Shown here piece by piece: positions 1-5,440 of a stretch of 7,563 nt of DNA (positions within the stretch are counted from its first letter, which is position 1; every line of letters begins with the position of its first letter). Source of the stretch: Thermoprotei archaeon (GTDB lineage Archaea; Thermoproteota; Thermoprotei_A; Sulfolobales; WANQ01); NCBI GenBank assembly GCA_027038805.1, contig JALWGO010000265.1:1-7563 (forward strand). The letters run 5' to 3'. The notes under the pieces are model-generated. The model saw nothing but the letters and a program-made list of their open reading frames with translations. It did not search any database and was not told where the DNA came from. Made by a program: the position numbers and the translations under genes.

Positions 1-48
1 TCTAGACTTAGTAGCAGCCATTAAGATCTCTTCAATAATATCTGACAC
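1..48 (-). CDS. Possible 5' end of a leftward gene cut by the left edge
   Basis: A leftward reading frame opens with GTG at 48-46 and stays open to the edge, giving MSDIIEEILMAATKSR. An internal ATG at 21-19 is an alternative start. It is considered real mainly because a good TATA-like element lies at 84-94 on the same strand, which would put the transcription start near 60-63 and leave a leader of about 15 bases with a weak purine-rich GGGAC before the GTG. Sixteen residues are too few to name a family; they look like the amphipathic first helix of a small soluble protein. The rival reading is a rightward gene tail ending in DTTCPY at a TAG at 62-64; it cannot be excluded. Confidence 0.35.
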   Translation of the reverse strand, partial: MSDIIEEILMAATKSR

Positions 49-101
49 TACTTGTCCCTATTAGAAAATGACTACTAATACTAGGTTTTTAAACAAGTAG
101 T
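47..101. repeat. 9-base inverted repeat around the left-edge promoter
   Basis: ACTACTTGT at 47-55 and ACAAGTAGT at 93-101 are exact reverse complements separated by 37 bases. One arm touches the GTG start codon of the putative left-edge gene and the other touches its TATA box, so the pair could be a split operator. The match stops at exactly nine bases and chance is possible. Confidence 0.5.
84..95 (-). promoter_or_regulatory. TATA box for the left-edge gene
   Basis: On the minus strand this reads GTTTAAAAAC, close to the archaeal box A consensus. Its centre is about 42 bases before the GTG at 48, which fits initiation about 25 bases downstream and a short leader. It sits between the two arms of a 9-base inverted repeat (47-55 and 93-101). 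Confidence 0.4.
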
Positions 102-140
102 CCAAACATGAGTACGACTTAATTTTTAACTACTATAAGT

Positions 141-149
141 CTTATAAAC
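141..149 (+). promoter_or_regulatory. TATA box of tRNA-Ala
   Basis: CTTATAAAC lies with its centre about 29 bases before the first base of the mature tRNA at 174. Archaeal tRNA genes use the same TBP/TFB/RNA polymerase machinery as protein genes, so initiation would fall near 170 with almost no 5' leader for RNase P to remove. Confidence 0.6.
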
Positions 150-173
150 CCATTTGGCTTCAAACAAAGTGGT

Positions 174-250
174 GGGCCGGTAGCTCAGCCTGGAAGAGCG
201 CTCGGTTGGCATCCGAGAGGCCCCGGGTTCAAATCCCGGCCGGTCCACCA
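174..250 (+). tRNA. tRNA-Ala, anticodon GGC, CCA encoded
   Basis: A complete cloverleaf can be folded. The acceptor stem pairs 174-180 with 240-246. The D stem is GCTC 183-186 with GAGC 196-199. The anticodon stem is CTCGG 201-205 with CCGAG 213-217 around TTGGCAT, so the anticodon is GGC (208-210). The variable loop has five bases (218-222), and the T stem is CCGGG 223-227 with CCCGG 235-239 around TTCAAAT. The discriminator is A247. The third acceptor pair is G176-T244, the G3-U70 wobble that marks alanine tRNAs for AlaRS, an independent confirmation of identity. CCA at 248-250 is encoded in the DNA. No intron interrupts the anticodon loop. Confidence 0.97.
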
Positions 251-266
251 TTTCATACACAATACA

Positions 267-806
267 TTATAATCTCTTTTGTTTAACTATCTTCTCAGAA
301 ATATCCCAGATTTTATCTCCAATTCTATGAAGATTTTTGATTATTCTACCTCTTTCTTGCTGTTCATTATAATCTTTTAGTGCTTCTCCTATGACTATGG
401 GTATCCATTTATCTACTAGAAATATTATAACAGTATCACCTTTTTTGAAGCCGCTTGTCTCTTTAATGCCAGGTTTCATAACATCAGCGCCTCGTAGTAA
501 TGGTTTTAGCGCACCTTCATCAACAACGGCGTATTTGAAGGTTTCCTTAACATAATTAGTGCCTTTTTTACTAATTATTTCAGCTATTAAATGTAGAGTT
601 GGATAATATTTGTTATAGTATTTGAAGAATGATGGGAGTTCATTAATTAATATTAATTCTATCTCATTGTTAGTCGTAGTTATTCTTTCGACTTTCAGCT
701 TCTTTATGTTATCTTTCTCTTCAACAATATATCTATATGTGCTTGAGAGTTCTTCAAAGAGTTTTCTCTTTTCCTTCTTAGAAAGTAGGTGGCGTAAAAT
801 TTTCAT
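267..806 (-). CDS. PUA-domain RNA-binding protein, MCT-1/Tma20-like
   Basis: This 179-residue protein has a two-part layout. Residues 1 to about 90 form a charged N-terminal 'pre-PUA' region, and about 92-175 form a PUA domain. The diagnostic PUA segment is AVVDEGALKPLLRGADVM followed by KPGI (93-114), with FKKGDTV at 120-126. Families with this layout bind structured RNA; the eukaryotic relatives MCT-1/Tma20 and the related part of eIF2D act in ribosome recycling and reinitiation. A role at the small ribosomal subunit is therefore likely but inferred. Length is normal for the archaeal family. The ATG at 806 has no strong Shine-Dalgarno sequence (weak GGTTT), and the next gene upstream is divergent with 83 bases between starts. 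The 3' end faces the tRNA gene, 16 bases from its CCA. Confidence 0.85.
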   Translation of the reverse strand: MKILRHLLSKKEKRKLFEELSSTYRYIVEEKDNIKKLKVERITTTNNEIELILINELPSFFKYYNKYYPTLHLIAEIISKKGTNYVKETFKYAVVDEGALKPLLRGADVMKPGIKETSGFKKGDTVIIFLVDKWIPIVIGEALKDYNEQQERGRIIKNLHRIGDKIWDISEKIVKQKRL

Positions 807-835
807 AGTTTAAACCATGTAGTGATGTATTGTAG

Positions 836-857
836 AGGGAATTAATTTTTAATCCCT
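836..857. promoter_or_regulatory. Symmetric divergent promoter for the PUA gene and SmAP
   Basis: An AT core, AATTTTTAAT (844-853), lies midway between the two start codons: their first bases are 806 and 890, and the midpoint is 848. The flanks mirror each other: AGGG then A then ATTAA on the left (836-845), and TTAAT then CCCT on the right (849-857). Each strand therefore shows purine-rich GGGA just before a TATA-like core, the arrangement of an archaeal BRE. Starts about 25 bases out would give leaders of roughly 16 bases for both genes. No separate TATA box for either gene is evident. Confidence 0.55.
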
Positions 858-860
858 AAT

Positions 861-880
861 AGTATGGGGTAGTATGGGGT
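861..880 (+). repeat. Tandem 10-base direct repeat in the SmAP leader region
   Basis: AGTATGGGGT occurs twice in immediate succession (861-870 and 871-880). The second copy ends nine bases before the TTG start of SmAP and supplies the only G-rich stretch that could pair weakly with the 16S 3' end. Both copies contain an ATG, but neither ATG is in frame with SmAP. Confidence 0.8.
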
Positions 881-889
881 AGAAGAAAA

Positions 890-1117
890 TTGACTGAAAC
901 TGCCCGTAGAATATTGGTAGAATCTGTAGGTTCTATAGTATTGGTAAAGTTAAAAGGAAATAGGGAGGTACGTGGAAAACTTAAGAGTTTTGATCAACAC
1001 CTAAATATTGTATTAGAAGACGCTGAGGAAATAAGAGAGGATGGTACACCAAGGAAACTCGGCACAATTGTTATACGTGGAGATAATGTGGTACTAATTT
1101 CGCCCTCGCCAGCATGA
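890..1117 (+). CDS. Archaeal Sm protein (SmAP/Lsm)
   Basis: The 75-residue protein is a single Sm domain with short tails, the usual size for SmAP1. Sm motif 1 spans about 15-45 and contains the loop DQHLN (35-39), whose D, H and N contact RNA bases. Sm motif 2 contains VIRGDNVVLI (61-70), with RGDN completing the uridine pocket. Family members form homoheptameric rings that bind U-rich RNA and probably act in RNA metabolism. The start is TTG at 890: it gives the expected family N-terminus, and the two upstream ATGs are out of frame. It is followed 42 bases later by eL37, a pairing recurrent in archaea, and the two are probably one transcript from the divergent promoter at 836-857. Confidence 0.95.
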   Translation: MTETARRILVESVGSIVLVKLKGNREVRGKLKSFDQHLNIVLEDAEEIREDGTPRKLGTIVIRGDNVVLISPSPA

Positions 1118-1159
1118 ATCCTTATAAGTCAATAACATCCGGTGGACATGGGGGTAGCT

Positions 1160-1348
1160 ATGGGAAAAGGGACGCCTGCATTTGGGAAAATGGGTAAAGG
1201 AAAGACCCATATACGTTGTAGACGTTGTGGAAGGCATTCATTTAATGTGGCAAAGGGATATTGCGCGGCATGTGGGTTTGGACGATCCTCAAGGATAAGA
1301 AGATACTCATGGCAAAACAAGAAAGTGAATAGGACAAGGCTACGTTAA
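1160..1348 (+). CDS. rpl37e: Large-subunit ribosomal protein eL37 (L37e)
   Basis: This small basic protein of 62 residues belongs to the 50S subunit and is shared by archaea and eukaryotes but absent from bacteria. The N-terminus MGKGTPAFGK is the family signature. A zinc ribbon is visible as C20-x2-C23-x11-C35-x2-C38, followed by the conserved stretch RIRRYSWQNKKV (45-56) that contacts rRNA. I chose ATG 1160 because family members start right at this GKGTP segment. In-frame GTG 1142 and ATG 1148 would add six or four residues (DMGVA region), and a GGTG at 1141-1144 could serve ATG 1148, so the longer form is possible. It lies in one operon with SmAP, and transcription probably ends in the AT-rich stretch after 1349. 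Confidence 0.95.
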   Translation: MGKGTPAFGKMGKGKTHIRCRRCGRHSFNVAKGYCAACGFGRSSRIRRYSWQNKKVNRTRLR

Positions 1349-1423
1349 TTAATTCTAATAAAATATTATTGCATAGAATAACTCTTATATTTATTACGAG
1401 CAAAGAGGGTGTTGGTTAAGTTA

Positions 1424-1448
1424 ATGATAATTATACTATGATTATCAT
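1424..1448. repeat. Inverted repeat in the eL37/aCPSF1 gap
   Basis: ATGATAAT (1424-1431) and ATTATCAT (1441-1448) are perfect inverted arms around a 9-base loop. Flanking GTT (1420-1422) and AAC (1449-1451) extend the stem if one A is bulged. It is AT-rich, so as RNA it would be weak at high temperature, and it lies 76 bases past the eL37 stop. It could be an end-of-transcript signal or part of the decayed transporter gene. Confidence 0.5.
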
Positions 1449-1468
1449 AACTGTGAGATTATTTGAGA

Positions 1469-1483
1469 GGGGGCTTGACCCCC
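1469..1483. repeat. GC hairpin at the transporter frameshift
   Basis: GGGGG (1469-1473), loop CTTGA, CCCCC (1479-1483): a perfect 5-pair GC stem in otherwise AT-rich DNA. The C run is where the transporter frame shifts by one base, so it may be a slippage hotspot or a sequencing problem. It lies 69 bases after the aCPSF1 stop on the minus strand but has no following T run there, so I do not call it a terminator. Confidence 0.6.
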
Positions 1484-1551
1484 GATAATTTAGTTGCCCC
1501 AATAGCCACATTATTTGGTGATCTTATAACAATACCATCACTTGTACTCAA

Positions 1552-3477
1552 CTATACAAGTCTTAAGCTTTCCATTATACGTGGAGCGTATATTTCTAGG
1601 TCCTCTGGTAGTCCGAGGCGCAGACGAGTCCTCTTATTTATTAATCTATTATAAAAGGCCCTAGTATTCGAAGGCTCCCCGTGATTTAGTATTATTCTTT
1701 TAGGCTTGGGTTCAATGTTCCTTAGAAAGTCCATTAGCTGTCCTCTATCTGAATGACCTGAAAATCCCTCAATACTTCTGACTTCGAGGTTTATTTTTAA
1801 TATTTCAATCCTTCCGTTTTCTCCTACCATTGGTATCTCTCTTGCTCCATCCTTAATTTTTCTCCCAAGGGTTCCTTCTACTTGATAACTAACAAATACA
1901 AGACTGTTTCTAGGATCCGGTGCAAGCATCTTTAAGTAATCAACAGCAGGTCCTCCAGTGAGCATTCCCGATGTGGCTATAATGATGCATGGTTCTCCTT
2001 CAATAATATCTTTTCGTGCCTCTCTTCCTTCAACACGTTTGAAGAATTCTGCACTAAATGGGTCTTGTCCATTATAGATAGCTGTCATTACTTCCCTTGA
2101 AAGTAATTCAGGATATTGTGTGTGTATTGCTGTTACTTCATCTATTAGTCCTTCTATGTATACTGGTATTTCCGGTAGTATTTTTTTACGTATAGCGTTT
2201 GCTATAACTAGCATTATTTCTTGTCCTCTACCAACCGATAAAACTGGTATTAGAACCTTTCCTCCTCGTGATATAGTCCTAGTGATAACCTCTATTAGTT
2301 GCGCTTCTGCTTCCTCACGGGGTGGTTGATCTTGTCCTCCATAGGTTGTCTCCATGATTAATGTTTCGACACGCGGAAACTTATCGTTGGCTCGCTCAAG
2401 AAGTCTTGTTCTAGCATACTTGAAGTCTCCCGTATATACTATATTATGTAAGCCTTCACCTATATGTAGGTGGGCCATTGCTGAACCCAATATATGACCA
2501 GCATTATAGAAAGTTAATCTGATATCGGGAGCAATATCAGTTACCTCGTTGTATTTAAGGGTAATTGTATGCAATAGCATTTTTCTTACTTCACGTTCGC
2601 CGTAGGGAGGTGTCCTCCCTTCTCTCTGAACTACACCTAGATAGTCTTGTAACATTAGGATGGTGAGATCTCTTGTCGGCTTTGTCATATATACAGGGCC
2701 TTCATAACCGTACTTAAATAAAAGTGGAACCAAACCCGTATGATCTAGGTGAGCATGTGTTACTATTACAGCATCAAGCTCCTCAATGGGAAAATCATGT
2801 ATATCAAGTCTCGGATAAGCTGTTAGGGGATTATTTGCTCCTAAATTTATGCCTAAATCCATTATAACTTTACTTTCCGGAGTCTCAACTAATATAGCCG
2901 ATCGCCCAACCTCCATAAATCCACCGAGTGCTGTTATTCTAACATACGAATCTTTGAACACTAGTGTCCGATGTATACGTTCTCCCGTTCTTCTCAAGAA
3001 ATTTAAACGATATTCGTTTTCTAATAATAATTGATTCAATATCTGTTTCACTATTTTTGATTCTCTTGGTGGCGCACGCTCTATTACTGCTCTCCATCCA
3101 GTCTCGGCTAATATTTTTCTTCTATTTATACCGCCTTTCCCTATAGCTAGACCCGTCTTTTCTGCAAGAATAACTACTTCCCCAAGAATATCGTCAAACT
3201 TTATTTCCTTAATGTTAGCCTCCTTTGGTATTATATTCTTTATTATTTCAATAGTTTCTCTCTTATCTTTACGAAATGCCGGGTCAGTTCGTATTACCAC
3301 GCGTTTCTTTATAGTTTTTGCAATGTTTCTTATCACATCGGTTTTTTCAACTATAACTGCTGGATTCTTGACGTATATGGCTATTTCTGGTCCTTCAAAT
3401 TCTATTCTAGTTACACCGGCTTCTAACGGTATATTATTCAATATAGTTGTTCTTATAAACTCTAACGTTGTACTCAT
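1552..3477 (-). CDS. aCPSF1/FttA, transcription termination ribonuclease
   Basis: This archaeal CPSF73-like nuclease is known as the general termination factor that cuts nascent RNA behind RNA polymerase at U-rich sites. With the start used here (641 residues), two KH-type domains occupy about 1-145, the second carrying GKGG at 113-116. A metallo-beta-lactamase fold follows with D207 (IMDLG), HAHLDH 241-246, H328 (AGHILG) and D351 (YTGD), which bind two zincs. A beta-CASP insert supplies E376 (METTYG), H575 (GHSD) and H599 (NHGE). All catalytic positions are present and length is typical. ATG 3477 is preferred because GGTG lies nine bases before it; ATG 3495 or 3492 would add six or five residues (MMVYKG). 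It sits downstream of psmB on the same strand, a neighbourhood seen in other archaea. Confidence 0.96.
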   Translation of the reverse strand: MSTTLEFIRTTILNNIPLEAGVTRIEFEGPEIAIYVKNPAVIVEKTDVIRNIAKTIKKRVVIRTDPAFRKDKRETIEIIKNIIPKEANIKEIKFDDILGEVVILAEKTGLAIGKGGINRRKILAETGWRAVIERAPPRESKIVKQILNQLLLENEYRLNFLRRTGERIHRTLVFKDSYVRITALGGFMEVGRSAILVETPESKVIMDLGINLGANNPLTAYPRLDIHDFPIEELDAVIVTHAHLDHTGLVPLLFKYGYEGPVYMTKPTRDLTILMLQDYLGVVQREGRTPPYGEREVRKMLLHTITLKYNEVTDIAPDIRLTFYNAGHILGSAMAHLHIGEGLHNIVYTGDFKYARTRLLERANDKFPRVETLIMETTYGGQDQPPREEAEAQLIEVITRTISRGGKVLIPVLSVGRGQEIMLVIANAIRKKILPEIPVYIEGLIDEVTAIHTQYPELLSREVMTAIYNGQDPFSAEFFKRVEGREARKDIIEGEPCIIIATSGMLTGGPAVDYLKMLAPDPRNSLVFVSYQVEGTLGRKIKDGAREIPMVGENGRIEILKINLEVRSIEGFSGHSDRGQLMDFLRNIEPKPKRIILNHGEPSNTRAFYNRLINKRTRLRLGLPEDLEIYAPRIMESLRLV

Positions 3478-3538
3478 TCCCTTATACACCATCATTTTGA
3501 TTATTAGTATGATTAGTGTTTCTTTTCAATACAGATTT

Positions 3539-3552
3539 TTGCAAATATGATT
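3539..3552 (-). promoter_or_regulatory. Possible TATA box for aCPSF1
   Basis: The minus strand reads AATCATATTTGCAA here. It would place initiation near 3520 and a leader of about 25-43 bases depending on the start codon. The match to box A is mediocre, and aCPSF1 may instead, or also, be transcribed through from psmB. Confidence 0.3.
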
Positions 3553-3581
3553 TGGTTAGAAGGGAAGGTCTCTACTACTGC

Positions 3582-3612
3582 TTTGAACTTACTCTTATTC
3601 CGGGTTCAAAAA
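3582..3612 (-). terminator. T-run and inverted repeat after psmB
   Basis: Nine bases beyond the psmB stop the minus strand has TTTTT (3612-3608), overlapping the first arm of an inverted repeat: TTTGAAC (3610-3604) and GTTCAAA (3588-3582) with a 15-base loop. A T-run is the usual archaeal termination signal and the substrate type of aCPSF1. It could reduce read-through from psmB into aCPSF1 itself. The stem is weak. Confidence 0.35.
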
Positions 3613-3620
3613 TCTATTGG

Positions 3621-4259
3621 TTATCCACGATATTTTATTGTTTCTATTTTTGAGTAATCCTTTGTTATTATGGCTACATCGATGCCTTCACCAGTTGCAG
3701 TATCACGCATCATGGCGGCACTAACGGCATCGATAGCTAATTTCTTTGCTTCATCGATACTCATATCCTCTCGGTAATTCTTTTCAATAACTCCAATTGC
3801 TATTGGTGAACCTGATCCAGTTACAGCGTATTTCTCCTTTGCAATTGCTCCGAAGAATTCTAGCATGTACAAGTGGGGATTATTATCATAACCGCCTACT
3901 AGTAATTGTACTATAAACGGGTATAATCTATAACTATGTAAAATGTTTGAAAGCATTGAAGCAACTACCTTTACTTTAACTGGCGTGCCTGTACTTAATT
4001 GATAATATTTCATTTCATTCTTAACTATATCTACAAGCATTTGAGCATCTGCTACAAGTCCAGCCGTAGTTATGGCTATTCTATCATTAATAAATAATAT
4101 CTTTTTTACATGTTTATGAGCAACATAGTATCCAGCAGTCGCCCTTTTATCTGCAGCAAGTATGACACCATCTCTTACTACAATGCCTACAGTTGTAGTA
4201 CCCGTTCTTAAATATTTTTTCATTAATTCATCTTGATAGTTTACGGATGAGTAGTTCAT
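3621..4259 (-). CDS. psmB: 20S proteasome beta subunit, catalytic type
   Basis: Beta subunits form the two inner rings of the 20S proteasome and carry the N-terminal threonine protease. From ATG 4259 the protein has 212 residues: a propeptide of 20 ending in RTG, then the mature start TTTVGI. Counting from that Thr1, D17 and K33 (HVKKILF) are in place, as are the GSGS loop (AVTGSGSPIAIG) and RDTATGEGIDV, which match the S129/D166 region of the Thermoplasma enzyme. It should therefore self-process and be active. GGAG at 4270-4267, seven bases upstream, fixes the start. The frame stays open upstream to an ATG at 4460, but that extra 67 residues is antisense to egsA and unlike any propeptide. 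Crenarchaea often have a second beta gene elsewhere. Confidence 0.95.
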   Translation of the reverse strand: MNYSSVNYQDELMKKYLRTGTTTVGIVVRDGVILAADKRATAGYYVAHKHVKKILFINDRIAITTAGLVADAQMLVDIVKNEMKYYQLSTGTPVKVKVVASMLSNILHSYRLYPFIVQLLVGGYDNNPHLYMLEFFGAIAKEKYAVTGSGSPIAIGVIEKNYREDMSIDEAKKLAIDAVSAAMMRDTATGEGIDVAIITKDYSKIETIKYRG

Positions 4260-4312
4260 GGTTCTTCTCCATAATGGTAGCGTCTCTAGAGGTCTATTTC
4301 CAACTTTGCAAA

Positions 4313-4330
4313 GGAGTTTATAAAACCTCC
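4313..4330. promoter_or_regulatory. Near-palindromic divergent promoter for psmB and egsA
   Basis: GGAGTTTATAAAACCTCC is a TATA core flanked by purines on its left and pyrimidines on its right, so each strand shows a BRE-like GGAG(G) directly before a TATA box. For psmB it predicts initiation near 4295 and a leader of about 36 bases containing the GGAG ribosome site. For egsA it predicts initiation near 4347, although egsA also has a closer TATA-like element. Confidence 0.6.
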
Positions 4331-4342
4331 TATGTATACTAT

Positions 4343-4350
4343 GATATAAG
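4343..4350 (+). promoter_or_regulatory. Proximal TATA-like element of egsA
   Basis: GATATAAG centred near 4347 would place initiation at about 4371-4374, that is on the GTG start itself, giving a leaderless mRNA. This would explain the absence of a Shine-Dalgarno sequence before 4373. It competes with the element at 4313-4330. Confidence 0.4.
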
Positions 4351-4372
4351 TTACTGTACAAGTGGTTAATGC

Positions 4373-5440
4373 GTGAAGGTATTGATGTTAAGAGAGCATA
4401 TAATAAGATTGCCCAGAATGGTTGTAGTAGGTCAAGGTATAATTGATAATATACCAGCATATTTAAAAGATCTACAGGTAAAAGAACCGATACTTATAGT
4501 GACGGGTCCACATGTGTTTAATATTGTTGCTAATAGAGTTTTAGAATTAATTAAAGACTATTATACTAACATAAAATATGTTATTGTCGAGAAAGCATCT
4601 ATTGATGAGGCAAGCAAGGTATTAGAAAAAATATCTTCTCTACGACCACAGACAGTAATTGGTATAGGTGGTGGTAAATCAATAGATATAGCTAAATACG
4701 TGTCATCGAAAATTAATGCTAGGTTCATAAGTATGCCGACTTCTGCTTCTCATGACGGTATAGCTTCACCATTTGCATCGCTGAAGGGAAGTGGTCGTGC
4801 GACATCATTTAGGGCAGTTGTGCCAGATGCTATTATAGCTGACGTCGAGCTAATATCTAAAGCCCCAAAGAGGCTTCTCCGTGCAGGTGTTGGTGATATA
4901 GTTGCTAAATTTACAGCAGTAGCGGACTGGAGGCTTAGCCATAAACTTAGAGGCGAATATTATGGTGAATACGCCGCATCCTTAGCATTGCTTTCGGCTA
5001 AGCATATAGTATCCTTTATTGATGAAATAAGTAGGTTTAGTACTGAAGGTGTGAGAATACTTGTGGAGGCGCTTGTAAGCAGTGGTATCGCTATGTGTAT
5101 AGCGGGTTCAACGAGACCTGCAAGCGGTTCAGAACACTTATTTAGTCATGCTCTTGATATGGTCGCCCCAAAACCAGCACTCCATGGAGAACAAGTTGGA
5201 GTAGGAACTATAATGATGTCCTATCTACACGGTATGAAATGGTCTCGTATAAAAAGAGTTCTCAAAAGGGTTGGCGCTCCTACCACAGCACGTGAACTAG
5301 GTATACCTGATAAATACATAATAGAAGCACTATTAATTGCTCCACGAATTCGACCCGAACGCTATACTATTCTTGGGGAAAAAGGGTTAACTAGAGAAGC
5401 TGCTATAGAGCTTGCAAAAATAACTGGTGTTATTGAGTAA
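4373..5440 (+). CDS. egsA: sn-glycerol-1-phosphate dehydrogenase
   Basis: This enzyme reduces dihydroxyacetone phosphate with NAD(P)H to sn-glycerol-1-phosphate, the stereochemically archaeal backbone of ether lipids. The 355-residue protein fits the family. IRLPRMVVVGQG (11-22) opens the Rossmann domain, and GIGGGKSIDIAKY (97-109) is the nucleotide-binding glycine loop. PTSASHDGIASPFAS (122-136) lies in the active site, and the zinc site should use D175 (GVGD), a His of SGSEHLFSH (251-259) and H271 (LHGEQVG). The start is GTG 4373, possibly leaderless; ATG 4385 would drop four residues and still leave the whole family core. It diverges from psmB, and its last 11 bases overlap the end of the FKBP gene on the other strand. 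Confidence 0.95.
   Translation: MKVLMLREHIIRLPRMVVVGQGIIDNIPAYLKDLQVKEPILIVTGPHVFNIVANRVLELIKDYYTNIKYVIVEKASIDEASKVLEKISSLRPQTVIGIGGGKSIDIAKYVSSKINARFISMPTSASHDGIASPFASLKGSGRATSFRAVVPDAIIADVELISKAPKRLLRAGVGDIVAKFTAVADWRLSHKLRGEYYGEYAASLALLSAKHIVSFIDEISRFSTEGVRILVEALVSSGIAMCIAGSTRPASGSEHLFSHALDMVAPKPALHGEQVGVGTIMMSYLHGMKWSRIKRVLKRVGAPTTARELGIPDKYIIEALLIAPRIRPERYTILGEKGLTREAAIELAKITGVIE

Larger units (their letters stand above)
1423..1560 (+). pseudogene. Remnant of the 3' end of an SLC41/MgtE-family cation transporter
   Basis: Two rightward frames together spell the end of an SLC41/MgtE transport domain. Frame one gives MIIITVRLFERGLDP from ATG 1438 to 1482 and then runs into CGA TAA. Frame two, entered by skipping one C of the C5 run at 1479-1483, continues as DNLVAPIATLFGDLITIP then SLVL. 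The joined LDPDN...P.AT..GDL pattern is the characteristic motif between the last membrane helices of this family. Only about 45 residues are recognisable, against well over 150 for a transport domain. Frame one also has a TAA at 1417-1419, and no start or upstream helices survive in readable form. I read it as a decayed fragment left by deletion in the gap between convergent eL37 and aCPSF1; its right end meets the antisense end of aCPSF1. The assignment is from motif memory, not a search. Confidence 0.6.

Noticed and set aside
2..64. Rightward tail of a protein ending DTTCPY at TAG 62-64
   Set aside because: Only 20 open codons and no recognisable family; the leftward start with a TATA box explains the region better, though not conclusively.
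807..897. Possible C/D box RNA (GTGATGT near 820, CTGA at 894-897)
   Set aside because: Box C match is imperfect, spacing is too long without convincing inner boxes, and the stretch is taken up by the divergent promoter and SmAP start.
1129..1320. Leftward 63-residue frame over eL37
   Set aside because: Antisense of a highly conserved ribosomal protein gene with no family resemblance of its own.
1459..1551. Thirty open codons after the aCPSF1 TAG on the minus strand (reads on to ...VKPPLK), suggesting stop read-through or a micro-ORF
   Set aside because: aCPSF1 already ends at its usual C-terminus, no start signal is visible, and the open frame is explained as the antisense of the transporter remnant.
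3212..3550. Rightward 112-residue hydrophobic frame
   Set aside because: It is the antisense shadow of the aCPSF1 N-terminal region; no promoter or ribosome site precedes it.
3599..3613. tRNA-like T-loop sequence CCGGGTTCAAA, as in the tRNA-Ala T arm
   Set aside because: No pairing CCCGG arm, acceptor stem or anticodon arm is present around it; a short chance match, also explained by the inverted repeat there.
4260..4460. Extra 67 N-terminal residues on the proteasome beta frame
   Set aside because: They are antisense to the egsA start and its promoter, resemble no beta propeptide, and a good GGAG site fixes the start at 4259.
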